From Actinomadura nitritigenes (GTDB lineage Bacteria > Actinomycetota > Actinomycetes > Streptosporangiales > Streptosporangiaceae), in NCBI RefSeq assembly GCF_017573545.1, contig NZ_JAGEOK010000008.1, positions 124,001 to 188,000 of the forward strand: 64,000 bases of DNA, written 5' to 3'. The notes under the pieces are model-generated. The model was not told the origin of the DNA and made no database searches. It worked only from the letters and a program-made list of their open reading frames with translations. This document shows, piece by piece, positions 25,943 to 33,911 of this stretch. The first letter of the stretch is position 1. Each line of letters begins with the position of its first letter. The translations under genes were made by a program, and so were the position numbers.

Positions 25943-26237
25943 ACCCGCCCGTCACGAAGGCGCCGGACCGCGACCCGCGGCCGGCGCCTTCGCGTTTTCC
26001 GGCCCGGCCGGCCCGGGAGCCGGTGGCGCGGGCTCGGCCCGCCGTGCGGGGACGGCCGGCGGCGCGGCCCGTCCGGGCGAGGAGGTCGGCGACGTCGCGC
26101 AGTTCGGCCAGTTCGGCGCGGCAGGACGGGCAGCCGCGCAGGTGCGCCGACAGCGCCTCGGCCTCCGCCCCGGCGAGCCGCCCGAGAGCGTAGACGCCGA
26201 GGCCGGGCCGGTACTCGCCGCAGCCGGATGCCTCCAC
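25893..26237 (-). pseudogene. Zinc-finger (anti-sigma-like) ORF, possibly truncated
   Basis: About 114 residues. The first 55 hold a clear zf-HC2 anti-sigma finger: CGEYRPGLGVYALGRL, then HLRGCPSCRAELAELRDVADLLAR with H-x3-C-x2-C. The remainder is low-complexity Arg/Gly/Ala. It runs backwards through the terminator of the DUF3618 gene and overlaps that gene's 3' end by 50 bp, which is unlike a native C-terminus. The ORF may be a broken anti-sigma gene that has lost its membrane and extracellular parts. No sigma gene is adjacent. The start is uncertain (GTG chosen, another GTG 8 codons upstream). It could instead be a free-standing cytoplasmic ZAS protein. Confidence 0.45.
25955..25998 (+). 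terminator. Terminator of the DUF3618 gene
   Basis: 12-bp perfect stem (CGAAGGCGCCGG and its complement), 14-nt loop, followed by CGTTTT. The T run makes this one of the few classic-looking intrinsic terminators in the window. Confidence 0.75.
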
Positions 26238-26313
26238 GCCCAGCAGTACGGCGGCGAGCACGAACCCGTTCAGCGACCCGCCCCCAGCGCGCCGCGTTCG
26301 GTGCGCGGGGCGG

Positions 26314-26982
26314 TCAGCCGAGGTCGGGGGCGGTGGCGGTGAAGCGGGCCTCCACGGCGGCGCGGACGGTCTGCGCCTCCGGCTCCAGGGCGATCGGCTC
26401 GGGCTCGCCCGCGTCGCCGGGGGCGGGGCCGAACGCGCCCGCCAGCGCGACCGGCGACGCCATGCTCTCGTCGCGTCCGAGGCCCTCGTCGGACAGCTCG
26501 ACCAGGCCGGTGAGCCGGGCGCCGAGCGCCTCCGCGTACCGGCGGGCGCGCGCGACGGCCTCCTGCGCGGCCTGCTCGGCGGCCCGCCGGAAGACGTCGC
26601 TGTCGCGGCGCAGGTCCCAGTCGGGGCCGTCCACGCGGGTGCGCTCCAGGTCGCCGAGCCGGGTGACGAGCTCGCCGAGCACGGTGAAGTCGGCGACCGT
26701 CACCCTGATCAGCACGGTGCCCTGGTAGGCGCGGATGTCGCCCTCGCGGCGCCGGTACTTCACCAGCGGGGTGATGACCAGCCCGCCGGTCTCGACCTTC
26801 TCGACCGCGTCGCCGTAGGAGCCGATCAGGTCGAGCGCGGCCCGGTTGCGCTCGGTGAGCCGGTCCAGCGCCCTCCGCCGGTCCGGTTCCTGCGACTGGA
26901 CGTGCACCGACAGCCGGGCGATCTCCGGTTCGACCTCCAGTACCGCCTCGCCGCGCACACTGATCAAGGGAGCGTCGCTCAT
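26314..26982 (-). CDS. SIMPL (DUF541) domain protein
   Basis: 222 residues of the SIMPL/DUF541 family (ISVRGEAVLEVEPEIARLSVHVQ at the start, ETGGLVITPLVKYR and IRAYQGTVLIRVTVADF in the middle, AAEQAAQEAVARARRYAEALGARL later). Unlike many bacterial members there is no signal peptide, so it is cytoplasmic as read here. Precise function unknown. An ATG start is used. The zinc-finger ORF lies downstream with a 76-nt gap. Confidence 0.85.
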   Translation of the reverse strand: MSDAPLISVRGEAVLEVEPEIARLSVHVQSQEPDRRRALDRLTERNRAALDLIGSYGDAVEKVETGGLVITPLVKYRRREGDIRAYQGTVLIRVTVADFTVLGELVTRLGDLERTRVDGPDWDLRRDSDVFRRAAEQAAQEAVARARRYAEALGARLTGLVELSDEGLGRDESMASPVALAGAFGPAPGDAGEPEPIALEPEAQTVRAAVEARFTATAPDLG

Positions 26983-27019
26983 ACCGCCAACCTAACCGCT
27001 CCCGGGACGGCGGCGGAGG

Positions 27020-28201
27020 CTAGAGGAAGGTCTTCCCCTCGCCCCGGTAGGTCGGGACGGTCCGGACGAACCGGTCGTCGTCGATGAGGTGCAGGTCGGC
27101 GAACCGCTCGCACAGCTCACCGGCCTTGGTGTGCCGGAACCAGACCCGGTCGCCGATCCGCAGCTCGTCGGCCGCGCGGCCGAGCAGCGGCGTCTGCACC
27201 TCGCCCGCGCCCTCGTTCGGGTCGAAGGACAGGCCGGTGGGCAGGTAGGGCCGGGGGAGCCGGACGTCGTCGGCGGGCCCGGAGGCGAGGTAGCCGCCGC
27301 CGAGGCAGGTCGCGACGCCGGGGGCGGGGCGGCGGACCACGGGCAGCGCGAACAGCGCGGCGGGCCGTCCGGTGAAGTTGGAGTAGTAGTCGAACAGGTG
27401 CGGCTGGTACAGCCCGGAGCCCGCGGCGATCTCGGTGACGGCGCGCTCGGCGGCGGTCTTCTCCACGCTGCCGGTGCCGCCGCCGTTGACGAACTCCAGG
27501 TCGGTCAGGTCGCGGACGGCCCGGACGATCGCGGCGCGCCGCCGGGCCAGCTCCATCCGGGACCGCTGCTGCATCGCGCGGATGACGCGGGCCCGCGCGG
27601 GCCGTCCGGGCGGCAGGTCGCCGACGCCGGCGATCTGCGACTCGTAGGCCATCAGCCCGGCCAGGTGCAGGCCGGGGCGCTTGAGGATGCGCTCGGCGAA
27701 CGCGGCGACGTCGGCGGGGGTGCGCAGCGGGGACCGCAGGGCGCCGATCCGGACCCGGCCGCCGAGGGGCCGGTAGGAGGCGTCGATGTCGATACAGACG
27801 CGGACGCGGGCGTCGCCGGCGGCGTCCTCGATCAGGTCGAGGTGCTCGGGGCAGTCGACCATCAGGGTGATCGCGCGGGCGGCGGGGTCGGCGGCCAGCT
27901 CGGCGATCGCGGTGCGGTCGGCGGTGGGGTAGGCGACGAGGATGTCGTCGCTCACGCCCTCCCGGGCGAGCCAGAGGGCCTCGGGCAGGGTGAACGCCAT
28001 GACGCCGGCGAAGCCGTCCATGGCGAGCGTCTCCTCCAGGAGGGCGCGGCAGCGCACCGACTTGCTGGCGATCCGGATGGGCTTGCCGGCGGCGCGGCGC
28101 ACCAGGTCGGCGGCGTTGGCGCGGAAGGCCGCGAGGTCGACGACGGCGAACGGCGCCTCGAGTCCGGCGGTCGCGGTGTCGTAGCGGTCCCGGAGGTTCA
28201 T
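27020..28201 (-). CDS. PLP-dependent amino acid deaminase/aldolase (D-threonine aldolase-like)
   Basis: 393-residue fold-type III PLP enzyme of the alanine racemase/D-threonine aldolase superfamily. The PLP Lys is in IRIASKSVRC (about residue 46). VCIDIDASYRPLGGRVRIG and LEFVNGGGTGS are barrel and phosphate-binding elements. The C-terminal beta domain has GDRVWFRHTKAGELCERF. D-threonine aldolases also bind a divalent metal with C-terminal His/Cys residues. The substrate (D-Thr, D-Ser or another hydroxy-amino acid) cannot be fixed from sequence. The ATG giving MNLRDRYD is chosen; a GTG three codons upstream is possible. Confidence 0.82.
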   Translation of the reverse strand: MNLRDRYDTATAGLEAPFAVVDLAAFRANAADLVRRAAGKPIRIASKSVRCRALLEETLAMDGFAGVMAFTLPEALWLAREGVSDDILVAYPTADRTAIAELAADPAARAITLMVDCPEHLDLIEDAAGDARVRVCIDIDASYRPLGGRVRIGALRSPLRTPADVAAFAERILKRPGLHLAGLMAYESQIAGVGDLPPGRPARARVIRAMQQRSRMELARRRAAIVRAVRDLTDLEFVNGGGTGSVEKTAAERAVTEIAAGSGLYQPHLFDYYSNFTGRPAALFALPVVRRPAPGVATCLGGGYLASGPADDVRLPRPYLPTGLSFDPNEGAGEVQTPLLGRAADELRIGDRVWFRHTKAGELCERFADLHLIDDDRFVRTVPTYRGEGKTFL

Positions 28202-28286
28202 GTGTGCCACACTGCCACAATAACGGTAAATGTGAAAACCTCTCACATACCGTCGGCCGTGTGGTGAGGGGCCTCTCCGCGAGCGG

Positions 28287-29225
28287 TCAGCCCTTGCGGG
28301 GATGCGCGTCGAAGAACGTCCACAGCATCTCACCCGCCTCGGGCGGCCACGCGTGCGTCCCGCCCTCGACCTTGCAGAACGTCACCTCGACGCCCTGCGC
28401 GCCCTTGCCCGTCCCCTGGCAGTCGGTGTTGCCGCCGAGCGCCTTGACGCCCTCGTGCGGCTTCGGCAGCTTCCCGACCTTCCGCCAGAAGTCCACCGCC
28501 TGCGAGACGGGCGGGAACGGCCGCTTGTCGTTGAAGTCGCGGTTCCCGCCGCCGTTGAACGGGACGTTCCGGTCCGCCGTCCCGTGGAAGATCATCGCCG
28601 ACACCGGACGGTCCGGATCGCACTCGGTGACCAGGGACCCCTCGACCACTCCGATCGCCGCGACCTTGTCGGCCTTCTCGCAGGCCAGCTTGTACGCCAT
28701 GCCGGCGCCGTTGGAGAAGCCGGTGACGAACACCCGGTCCGGATCGGCCAGCCCGGCGCCGGTCAGCTTGTCGATCAGCTTGCCGAGGAAGCCGACGTCG
28801 TCGATGTGCCCGATCTTCGCGGCGCCGCAGCAGCCCCCGGCGTTCCAGGTCGTCATGAACCCGTCCGGGTAGGCGACGACGAACCCCTTGTCGTCGGAGA
28901 TCTTGTCGAAGCCGGTCAGCGACTCCATCTTGTTCATGTCGGCCAGCCCGCCGTGCAGGGCGAGCACCAGCGCCGGCTTGTCCGCGGGCTTGCCGTCCTT
29001 CCACTTCCCGTCCGCCACCTTGGCCGGGATGTGCAGCAGGTACTCCCGGTGCCCGGGGGTGCCCACGTCGATCTTCTCCTTGTGGGTGCCCGCGCCGGTC
29101 GCGATGCCGTCGACCGTCGCGGGCCGCTTCCCGCCCTCGCCGCCGCCCTTCCCGCCGCCGCCCTTGCTCGTGCAACCCGCGAGGACGAGGGACAGGGCCA
29201 CTGCGGCAACCAGGATCCGGCGCAT
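28287..29225 (-). CDS. Lipoprotein PHB-depolymerase-like esterase (LpqC-type)
   Basis: 312-residue alpha/beta hydrolase exported as a lipoprotein. The signal peptide MRRILVAAVALSLVLAGC ends in a lipobox with Cys18, followed by a Gly/Lys linker. The hydrolase domain starts REYLLHIPAKV. It has the oxyanion segment LVLALHGG, the nucleophile GFSNGAGM, the Asp loop MIFHGTADRNVPF and the catalytic His in GGTHAWPP, the signature of the PHB depolymerase family. It likely cleaves short polyester or feruloyl/acetyl esters outside the cell. Upstream lie a 14-bp palindrome and a copy of the operator shared with the MFS and thiolase genes. Confidence 0.88.
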   Translation of the reverse strand: MRRILVAAVALSLVLAGCTSKGGGGKGGGEGGKRPATVDGIATGAGTHKEKIDVGTPGHREYLLHIPAKVADGKWKDGKPADKPALVLALHGGLADMNKMESLTGFDKISDDKGFVVAYPDGFMTTWNAGGCCGAAKIGHIDDVGFLGKLIDKLTGAGLADPDRVFVTGFSNGAGMAYKLACEKADKVAAIGVVEGSLVTECDPDRPVSAMIFHGTADRNVPFNGGGNRDFNDKRPFPPVSQAVDFWRKVGKLPKPHEGVKALGGNTDCQGTGKGAQGVEVTFCKVEGGTHAWPPEAGEMLWTFFDAHPRKG

Positions 29226-29259
29226 GCGTGCAAAAGTAACCCCAACGGCTCCCCTCAAA

Positions 29260-29273
29260 CTACTCATGAGTAG
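29260..29273. promoter_or_regulatory. 14-bp perfect palindrome before the esterase gene
   Basis: CTACTCATGAGTAG, 34 nt upstream of the esterase start codon. Position and symmetry fit an operator for a dimeric regulator. No matching second site was seen in the window. Confidence 0.45.
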
Positions 29274-29291
29274 ACAGCCGGGGCCACCTGT

Positions 29292-29312
29292 CGGGTTGTG
29301 TTCTCCAACCCG
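29292..29312. promoter_or_regulatory. Shared operator, copy 1 (esterase promoter region)
   Basis: CGGGTTG-TGTTCTC-CAACCCG, perfect 7-bp arms with a 7-bp spacer. The core GGTTGTGTTCTCCAACC is identical to the copy before the MFS gene at 38 kb. It lies 67 nt before the esterase start on the minus strand and 235 nt before purU on the plus strand, so the esterase is the likelier target. Confidence 0.65.
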
Positions 29313-29547
29313 CTCCGCCGCGCGGGTTGAAAGGCGCGGCCTACTCGCTCCCGACTCGGAACGGAATGCTTCGAACACCGCTCTCCTGACCCGCCCTCCG
29401 GTGCTGTGCGCCCGGCGGCCCGATGCCGCCGGGCGCCCTGCCGTCCTGCCGGGCGCGGCATGGCCGCGCGACGGGTCCGCGGCGCGTAAGCTCGTACACC
29501 CGGACCCCCTTTGAGCTGGTGCTACGCGGCGAGAGTGAGACCGAGAC

Positions 29548-30396
29548 GTGGACCCATACGTGCTGACCCTGTCGTGCCCCGACCGGCCGGGCATCGTCGC
29601 CGCCGTCTCCGGGGTGCTCGCCGACCGCGGATGCAACATCGTGGAGAGCCAGCAGTTCGGCGACCCCGACTCCGGCACCTTCTTCATGCGCGTCCAGTTC
29701 ACCGCCCGGCCCGGCACCGACGCCGACGAGCTGCGCGGCGCGTTCGCGTCCCTCGCCCCCGACCTCGGGCTCGAGTGGCGGCTGCACGACCTTTCCGAAC
29801 GCCCCCGCGTGCTGATCATGGTGTCCAAGGGCGGGCACTGCCTGAACGACCTGCTCTACCGGCAGCGCTCCGGGCTCCTCGACATCGACGTCGTCGCCGT
29901 CGCGTCCAACCACCCCGACCTGCGGCCGCTCACCCAGTCGTACGGCATCGACTACCACCACCTCCCGGCCGGCCCCGGCGGCAAGGCCGCGCAGGAGGCC
30001 GAGATCCTCGCCCTGGTCGAGCACTACCGCGCCGACCTCGTCGTCCTCGCCCGCTACATGCAGATCCTCTCGGACGACTTCTGCGCCAAGCTCCCCGGCG
30101 CGATCATCAACATCCACCACTCCTTCCTGCCGAGCTTCAAGGGCGCCCGCCCCTACCACCGGGCGCACGAGCGCGGCGTCAAGCTGATCGGCGCCACCGC
30201 GCACTACGTCACCGCCGACCTGGACGAGGGCCCGATCATCGAGCAGGAGGTCGCCCGGGTCGACCACACCCACAGCCCGGAGGACCTGGTGGCGGTCGGC
30301 CGGGACGTCGAATGCCTCGCGCTCGCGCGCGCCGTCCGCTGGCACGCCGAGCACCGCGTGCTGCTCAACGGGGACCGCACCGTCGTCTTCCGCTGA
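29548..30396 (+). CDS. purU: Formyltetrahydrofolate deformylase
   Basis: Hydrolyses 10-formyl-THF to THF and formate, balancing one-carbon pools. 282 residues: an N-terminal ACT domain (YVLTLSCPDRPGIVAAVSGVL, about 1-85) and a formyltransferase-like catalytic domain (about 88-282) with RVLIMVSKGGHCLNDLLYR, ASNHPDL, and the active-site block NIHHSFLPSFKGARPYHRA in which the His and the downstream Asp (TADLDEGPIIEQ) are conserved. GTG start. Possibly transcribed from a TAAGCT -10 about 57 nt upstream. Single-gene unit. Confidence 0.95.
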   Translation: MDPYVLTLSCPDRPGIVAAVSGVLADRGCNIVESQQFGDPDSGTFFMRVQFTARPGTDADELRGAFASLAPDLGLEWRLHDLSERPRVLIMVSKGGHCLNDLLYRQRSGLLDIDVVAVASNHPDLRPLTQSYGIDYHHLPAGPGGKAAQEAEILALVEHYRADLVVLARYMQILSDDFCAKLPGAIINIHHSFLPSFKGARPYHRAHERGVKLIGATAHYVTADLDEGPIIEQEVARVDHTHSPEDLVAVGRDVECLALARAVRWHAEHRVLLNGDRTVVFR

Positions 30397-30458
30397 CCGT
30401 TCGCGCAGGTGAAAGCGTGAGATGTCGGCATGGCGTGTTTCACTCCACGTGACATTCC

Positions 30459-30476
30459 CTCACTATGAGCAGTGAG
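30459..30476. repeat. Small inverted repeat before DUF6286 gene
   Basis: CTCACT-N6-AGTGAG, perfect 6-bp arms, 38 nt before the start of the DUF6286 gene. Could be an operator. A second symmetric pair GTGAAA...TTTCAC lies about 30 nt upstream. Confidence 0.3.
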
Positions 30477-30514
30477 TGATTGTCCGGACGTGCCGGTGGC
30501 TCACGGGGGTGGCT

Positions 30515-31129
30515 ATGGCCGAGGCTCTGGTCAAGGACCTGATCGAGGAAGAGCGGAGCAGGCGTCAGGCGCGGCGCCTGGCGGTCCGCGAGTTCCGTCC
30601 GCGGCGCGCGTTCGCCGGGCTGGCGGCCGCGCTGGTGGTCACCGCCGCGGGCGGGATCGCCGCCATCGAACTGCTCGCCGCGGCGCTGCACTCCGGCGTC
30701 CACCCGGTCCCCGGCATGGGCGCCCTGGTGCACGCCATGCGGCACCGCCCGTGGCGCGACGCCGGCGTCCGCGAGGCCGCCGCCGCGATCGCCGGCTGCG
30801 GGCTGCTGTTCCTGCTCGCCGCGGCGCCCGGGCGGCTGCGCGGCGTCCCGCTGGACGGCGCCGACCCGCGCCTCGCGGGCGTCGTCCGCCGCTCCGCGCT
30901 GCGCCGCGCCGCCGCCGACGCCGCGCTGACCGTCCCCGGCATCGAGCGCGCCCGCGCCCGCGGCCTCGGCATGCTGCGCCGCCGGCTGGTCGTCCGGGCC
31001 GTCACGCAGTACCGCAACCCGGCGAACCTCGAGGAACTGGTGCACACCGCGGTGACGGCGCGCCTCGACGGGATCGAGCCGATGCACCGTCCCCTGGTCG
31101 ACGTCCGGCTCGCCTGGCGGAAGGACTGA
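30515..31129 (+). CDS. DUF6286 membrane protein (Asp23-operon type), orphan copy
   Basis: 204 residues. A charged cytoplasmic N-terminus (MAEALVKDLIEEERSRRQARR) is followed by two transmembrane segments (about 35-57 and 85-105, AAAIAGCGLLFLLAAAPGR), then a soluble domain with GVVRRSALRRAAADAALTVPGIERARARG and VRAVTQYRNPANLEELVHTAV. This matches DUF6286 proteins encoded with Asp23/Gls24 genes in actinomycetes. It is a paralogue of the protein at 36544. Here only an AmaP-like partner follows, with no Asp23 gene in the operon. Function presumably in envelope stress, by association only. Confidence 0.75.
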   Translation: MAEALVKDLIEEERSRRQARRLAVREFRPRRAFAGLAAALVVTAAGGIAAIELLAAALHSGVHPVPGMGALVHAMRHRPWRDAGVREAAAAIAGCGLLFLLAAAPGRLRGVPLDGADPRLAGVVRRSALRRAAADAALTVPGIERARARGLGMLRRRLVVRAVTQYRNPANLEELVHTAVTARLDGIEPMHRPLVDVRLAWRKD

Positions 31130-31131
31130 CG

Positions 31132-31683
31132 ATGAGGATCCCGATCGCGGCGACCGGCGCCCTGCTGCTGCTGTGCGGCGCATCCGCCCTCGCCCTGGGG
31201 GTGTCCGGTGTGGCCGGTCACCCGCCGCTCGACCCGGCGCTGGTGCGCTTCGCCTCCGGCAGCCCGTGGTTCCTGGCCGTCGCAGCAGGCGTCGCCGAGA
31301 TCCTGGCGCTCGCCGGGCAACTGTGGCTGGTCGTGCAGGGGCGCACCGTCGTCCACCAGCGGTGGCCCGACCTGGACCCGCAGACCCGGGCGCACGCCCG
31401 CGCCGCCGCGGACATCCTGGTCAAGACCACCAAGGAGCTGCCGGACGTCCAGGACGTCCGCGTCCGCCTCACCGGCACCGTCAACCGGCCGCGCATGGTC
31501 ATGCACGTGACCTGCGCCGGGGACGCGCTGCTCAGCGAGGTCTACGGGGAGCTCGGCGCCGGCCCGGTCGAGCGCTACCGCCGCGCCCTGGGCATGCCCG
31601 ACCTGAAGGCGGTCGTCCGCTTCCGCCTGGCCTTCCCGCAACAGCAGAAGCGCCCGAGAACGCCTCACCCGGAAACCGCCTGA
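31132..31683 (+). CDS. AmaP-like membrane anchor protein, orphan copy
   Basis: 183 residues with two N-terminal transmembrane helices (IPIAATGALLLLCGASALAL; FLAVAAGVAEILALAGQLWL). The cytoplasmic C-terminal domain (about 85-170) has TKELPDVQDVRVRLTGTVNRP and RMVMHVTCAGDALLSEVY, a strand-helix pattern like the Asp23-related domain of AmaP anchors. Starts 2 nt after the DUF6286 stop. Paralogue of the gene at 37182. In Firmicutes AmaP tethers Asp23 to the membrane; the same role is inferred. Confidence 0.72.
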   Translation: MRIPIAATGALLLLCGASALALGVSGVAGHPPLDPALVRFASGSPWFLAVAAGVAEILALAGQLWLVVQGRTVVHQRWPDLDPQTRAHARAAADILVKTTKELPDVQDVRVRLTGTVNRPRMVMHVTCAGDALLSEVYGELGAGPVERYRRALGMPDLKAVVRFRLAFPQQQKRPRTPHPETA

Positions 31684-32285
31684 CCCGCGCGTAGGCAAGC
31701 CCCACTGCAACACGCGAAAGCACCCTGCCCAGGACCGCGCTCCGGCCCCGAGGGGTGCCGGGAACGTGCCAGGTCGTGTCGGGGCGTGCCGGAGTCGACG
31801 GGAGCCGCTGGCCAGGGGTGAGCCTGAGCGGAATCGCTAACCGCAACAGGCGCAGCGGTTAAGGCCCCAGCCACGCGGCAACCGAACCGTCGCGATCGCG
31901 TGCGAAGCCAAGTTCGAGCCTGCGAGAACTTGATCGCGCAGCGAGGCCCCCAGGGCCGAGTCGGAGCGATGCAGCGATCGCACGCATTGCCCGTTGAAGG
32001 GAGGGCCCCCAGGGCCCGACCGCCAAGGGCAATGCAAAGAAAACACGCGACACCCGTCCGGGGCGGCGCCGGGCGGGGGGCGGCGTCCGGCCCCGGACGG
32101 GTGCCCGCGCTCGGGCAGGCGCCCATGCGCCGCGGAGCGGGCGCATGCACACGATGGGCGCCCGCGCACACGGAAGCAGTGCAGGTCGCAGGGCATGCAC
32201 CCGTCACTATGCGCGATCTTCTGGTAACGGTCACGGTTGTGTACATTTCGTTCACGGCATTGCCGAGACGAAAGGTACGGGTGGG
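31684..32285. other. Long intergenic region holding the structured repeat
   Basis: 602 bp between the AmaP-like gene and the sensor kinase. It contains copy 1 of the structured repeat and, after it, a GC-rich stretch (about 32040-32200) with no supported ORF. No gene is called. Confidence 0.6.
31870..32038 (+). repeat. Structured interspersed repeat, copy 1 (candidate ncRNA)
   Basis: About 169 bp, roughly 85% identical by eye to 58241-58407. Three hairpins are visible: CAAGTTC/GAACTTG (31909-31915 with 31926-31932), GCATTGCCC/GGGCAATGC (31984-31992 with 32027-32035) and, nested in the latter, GGGCCC/GGGCCC with a 3-nt loop (32003-32017). Every stem change relative to copy 2 keeps the pairing. 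Strand is arbitrary, taken so that the element reads the same in both copies. Confidence 0.7.
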
Positions 32286-33911
32286 ATGCGGCGTCCCGGT
32301 TGGGCGGCGCCCGGACGCTGGAGCCTGGCCCGGCAGTTGCTGGCGTTGCAGGCGGCGATCGTCGCGCTGCTGGTGGCGGTCGGGGCGACGCTCGCGTACC
32401 TGGACGCGCGGCGGGCCACGGACGAGCGGGCGGCGCACACGGTGACGGCGCTGGCGGAGAGCATCGCGGACGCGCCGGACGTGCGGGCGGCGGTGGCCGC
32501 GCCGTCGCCGAGCCTGATCCTGCAGCCGTACGCGGAGCGGATCCGGCACGACACCGGCGTGGACTTCATCACGATCATGAGCCCGGCGGGGATCCGGTAC
32601 ACGCATCCGAATCCGGCGCGGATCGGCGGGCGGTTCGTCGGGAACACGGCGCGGGCGCTGGCGGGGCACGAGCTGACGGAGACCTACACGGGGACGCTGG
32701 GGCCGTCGGTGCGGACGGTGGTGCCGGTGTTCGGGGACGGGCACCGGGTGGTGGCGCTGGTCGCGGTCGGGATCACGATCCGGGCGATCTCGGCGGAGCT
32801 GCGGCGGCGCCTGCTGGTGGTGATGGGGATCGCGGCGATGGTGCTGGCGATCGGGATCGGCGGGAGCTGGCTGGTGGCGGCGCGGCTGCGGCGCCAGACC
32901 CGCGGGGTGGCGCCGGGCGAGCTGCGGGGGATGTTCGAGTACTACGAGGCGATCCTGCACTCCGTGCGGGAGGGGCTGGTGCTGCTGGACCGCGCGGGGG
33001 GCGTCGTGCTGTGCAACGACGCGGCGCGCGAGCTGCTCGATCTGCAGCCGGACGCTCCGGGCGGGCGGCATGTCGGTGAGCTGGGGCTGCCGGAGGAGCT
33101 GGTGGCGTCGATGACGTCGCCGGAGCCGCGCGCGGACGAGATCCATGTCGGTGACACCCGGGTCCTGGTCGTCAGCACGTCGCCGGTGCGGTCGGGGGAC
33201 CGGGCGATGGGCAACGTGGTGACGCTGCGGGACCACACGGAGCTGCAGGGGCTGACGGGCGAGCTGGACACGGTGCGGGGGTTCGCGGAGTCGCTGCGGT
33301 CGCAGGCGCACGAGGCGGCGAACCGGTTGCACACGGTGGTGTCGCTGGTGGAGCTCGGCCGGCCGGAGCAGGCGGTGGAGTTCGCGACGGCGGACCTTGC
33401 GGCGGCGCAGCGGCTGACGGACCGGGTCGTCGGGTCGGTGCGGGAGCCGGTGCTGGCGGCGCTGCTGCTCGGCAAGTCCGCGGAGGCGGCGGAGCGCGGC
33501 GTCGAGCTGGAGATCGCCGACGACACCGCGATCGACGGGGTGGTGGAGCCGCGCGACCTGGTCACGATCCTCGGGAACCTGATCGACAACGCGGTGGACG
33601 CGGCGGTGGAGAACGCGGGGGTGCGTCCGCCGCGGGTCCGGGTGAGCGTCCGCCGCGAGGGCGGGCGGCTCGTCCTGCGGGTCGCCGACAGCGGCCCGGG
33701 GGTGGATCCGGCGGACGTCCCGGAGATGTTCCGCCGGGGCTGGACGACGAAGTCGTCGGGCGGTCCGGTGGGGCACGGGCTCGGCCTGGCGCTGGTCGGC
33801 CAGGCGGTCCGGCGGCATGGGGGCACCGTGGAGGTCTCCGGTGGCGGCGGGGATGACGGCGGTGACGACGGCGCGGTGTTCACCGTGCGGCTGCCCGTGG
33901 GCGCCCGATGA
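32286..33911 (+). CDS. CitA/DpiB/DctS-type sensor histidine kinase
   Basis: 541-residue membrane kinase. TM1 (about 13-37) and TM2 (about 178-198) flank a periplasmic-type PDC/Cache sensor with YAERIRHDTGVDFITIMSPAG and RYTHPNPARIGGRFVGN, the fold used for citrate and C4-dicarboxylates. A PAS domain follows (YEAILHSVREGLVLLDRAG), then the H-box QAHEAANRLHTVVSLVELG and an HATPase with NLIDNAVDAA and GHGLGLALV. It overlaps the response-regulator start (ATGA). No dicarboxylate transporter is next to it, so the regulated target is unknown. Confidence 0.92.
   Translation: MRRPGWAAPGRWSLARQLLALQAAIVALLVAVGATLAYLDARRATDERAAHTVTALAESIADAPDVRAAVAAPSPSLILQPYAERIRHDTGVDFITIMSPAGIRYTHPNPARIGGRFVGNTARALAGHELTETYTGTLGPSVRTVVPVFGDGHRVVALVAVGITIRAISAELRRRLLVVMGIAAMVLAIGIGGSWLVAARLRRQTRGVAPGELRGMFEYYEAILHSVREGLVLLDRAGGVVLCNDAARELLDLQPDAPGGRHVGELGLPEELVASMTSPEPRADEIHVGDTRVLVVSTSPVRSGDRAMGNVVTLRDHTELQGLTGELDTVRGFAESLRSQAHEAANRLHTVVSLVELGRPEQAVEFATADLAAAQRLTDRVVGSVREPVLAALLLGKSAEAAERGVELEIADDTAIDGVVEPRDLVTILGNLIDNAVDAAVENAGVRPPRVRVSVRREGGRLVLRVADSGPGVDPADVPEMFRRGWTTKSSGGPVGHGLGLALVGQAVRRHGGTVEVSGGGGDDGGDDGAVFTVRLPVGAR

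Larger units (their letters stand above)
29226..29547. other. Divergent intergenic region, esterase to purU
   Basis: 322 bp without a gene. It holds a 14-bp palindrome near the esterase, a copy of the GGGTTG-N7-CAACCC operator, a perfect 12-bp hairpin at 29408-29436 (GCGCCCGGCGGC arms, 5-nt loop) and a TAAGCT sequence at about 29486-29491 that may be the purU -10 box. Confidence 0.6.

Noticed and set aside
29490..29547. Possible riboswitch ahead of purU
   Set aside because: The likely 5' leader is only about 50 nt, and no THF, ZTP or glycine aptamer motif could be recognised in it.
31665..33818. A 717-codon minus-strand frame across the structured repeat and the sensor kinase
   Set aside because: Antisense to the kinase and rich in Arg/His/Pro; the part in the repeat is not conserved as protein between the two copies (different frames and stops).
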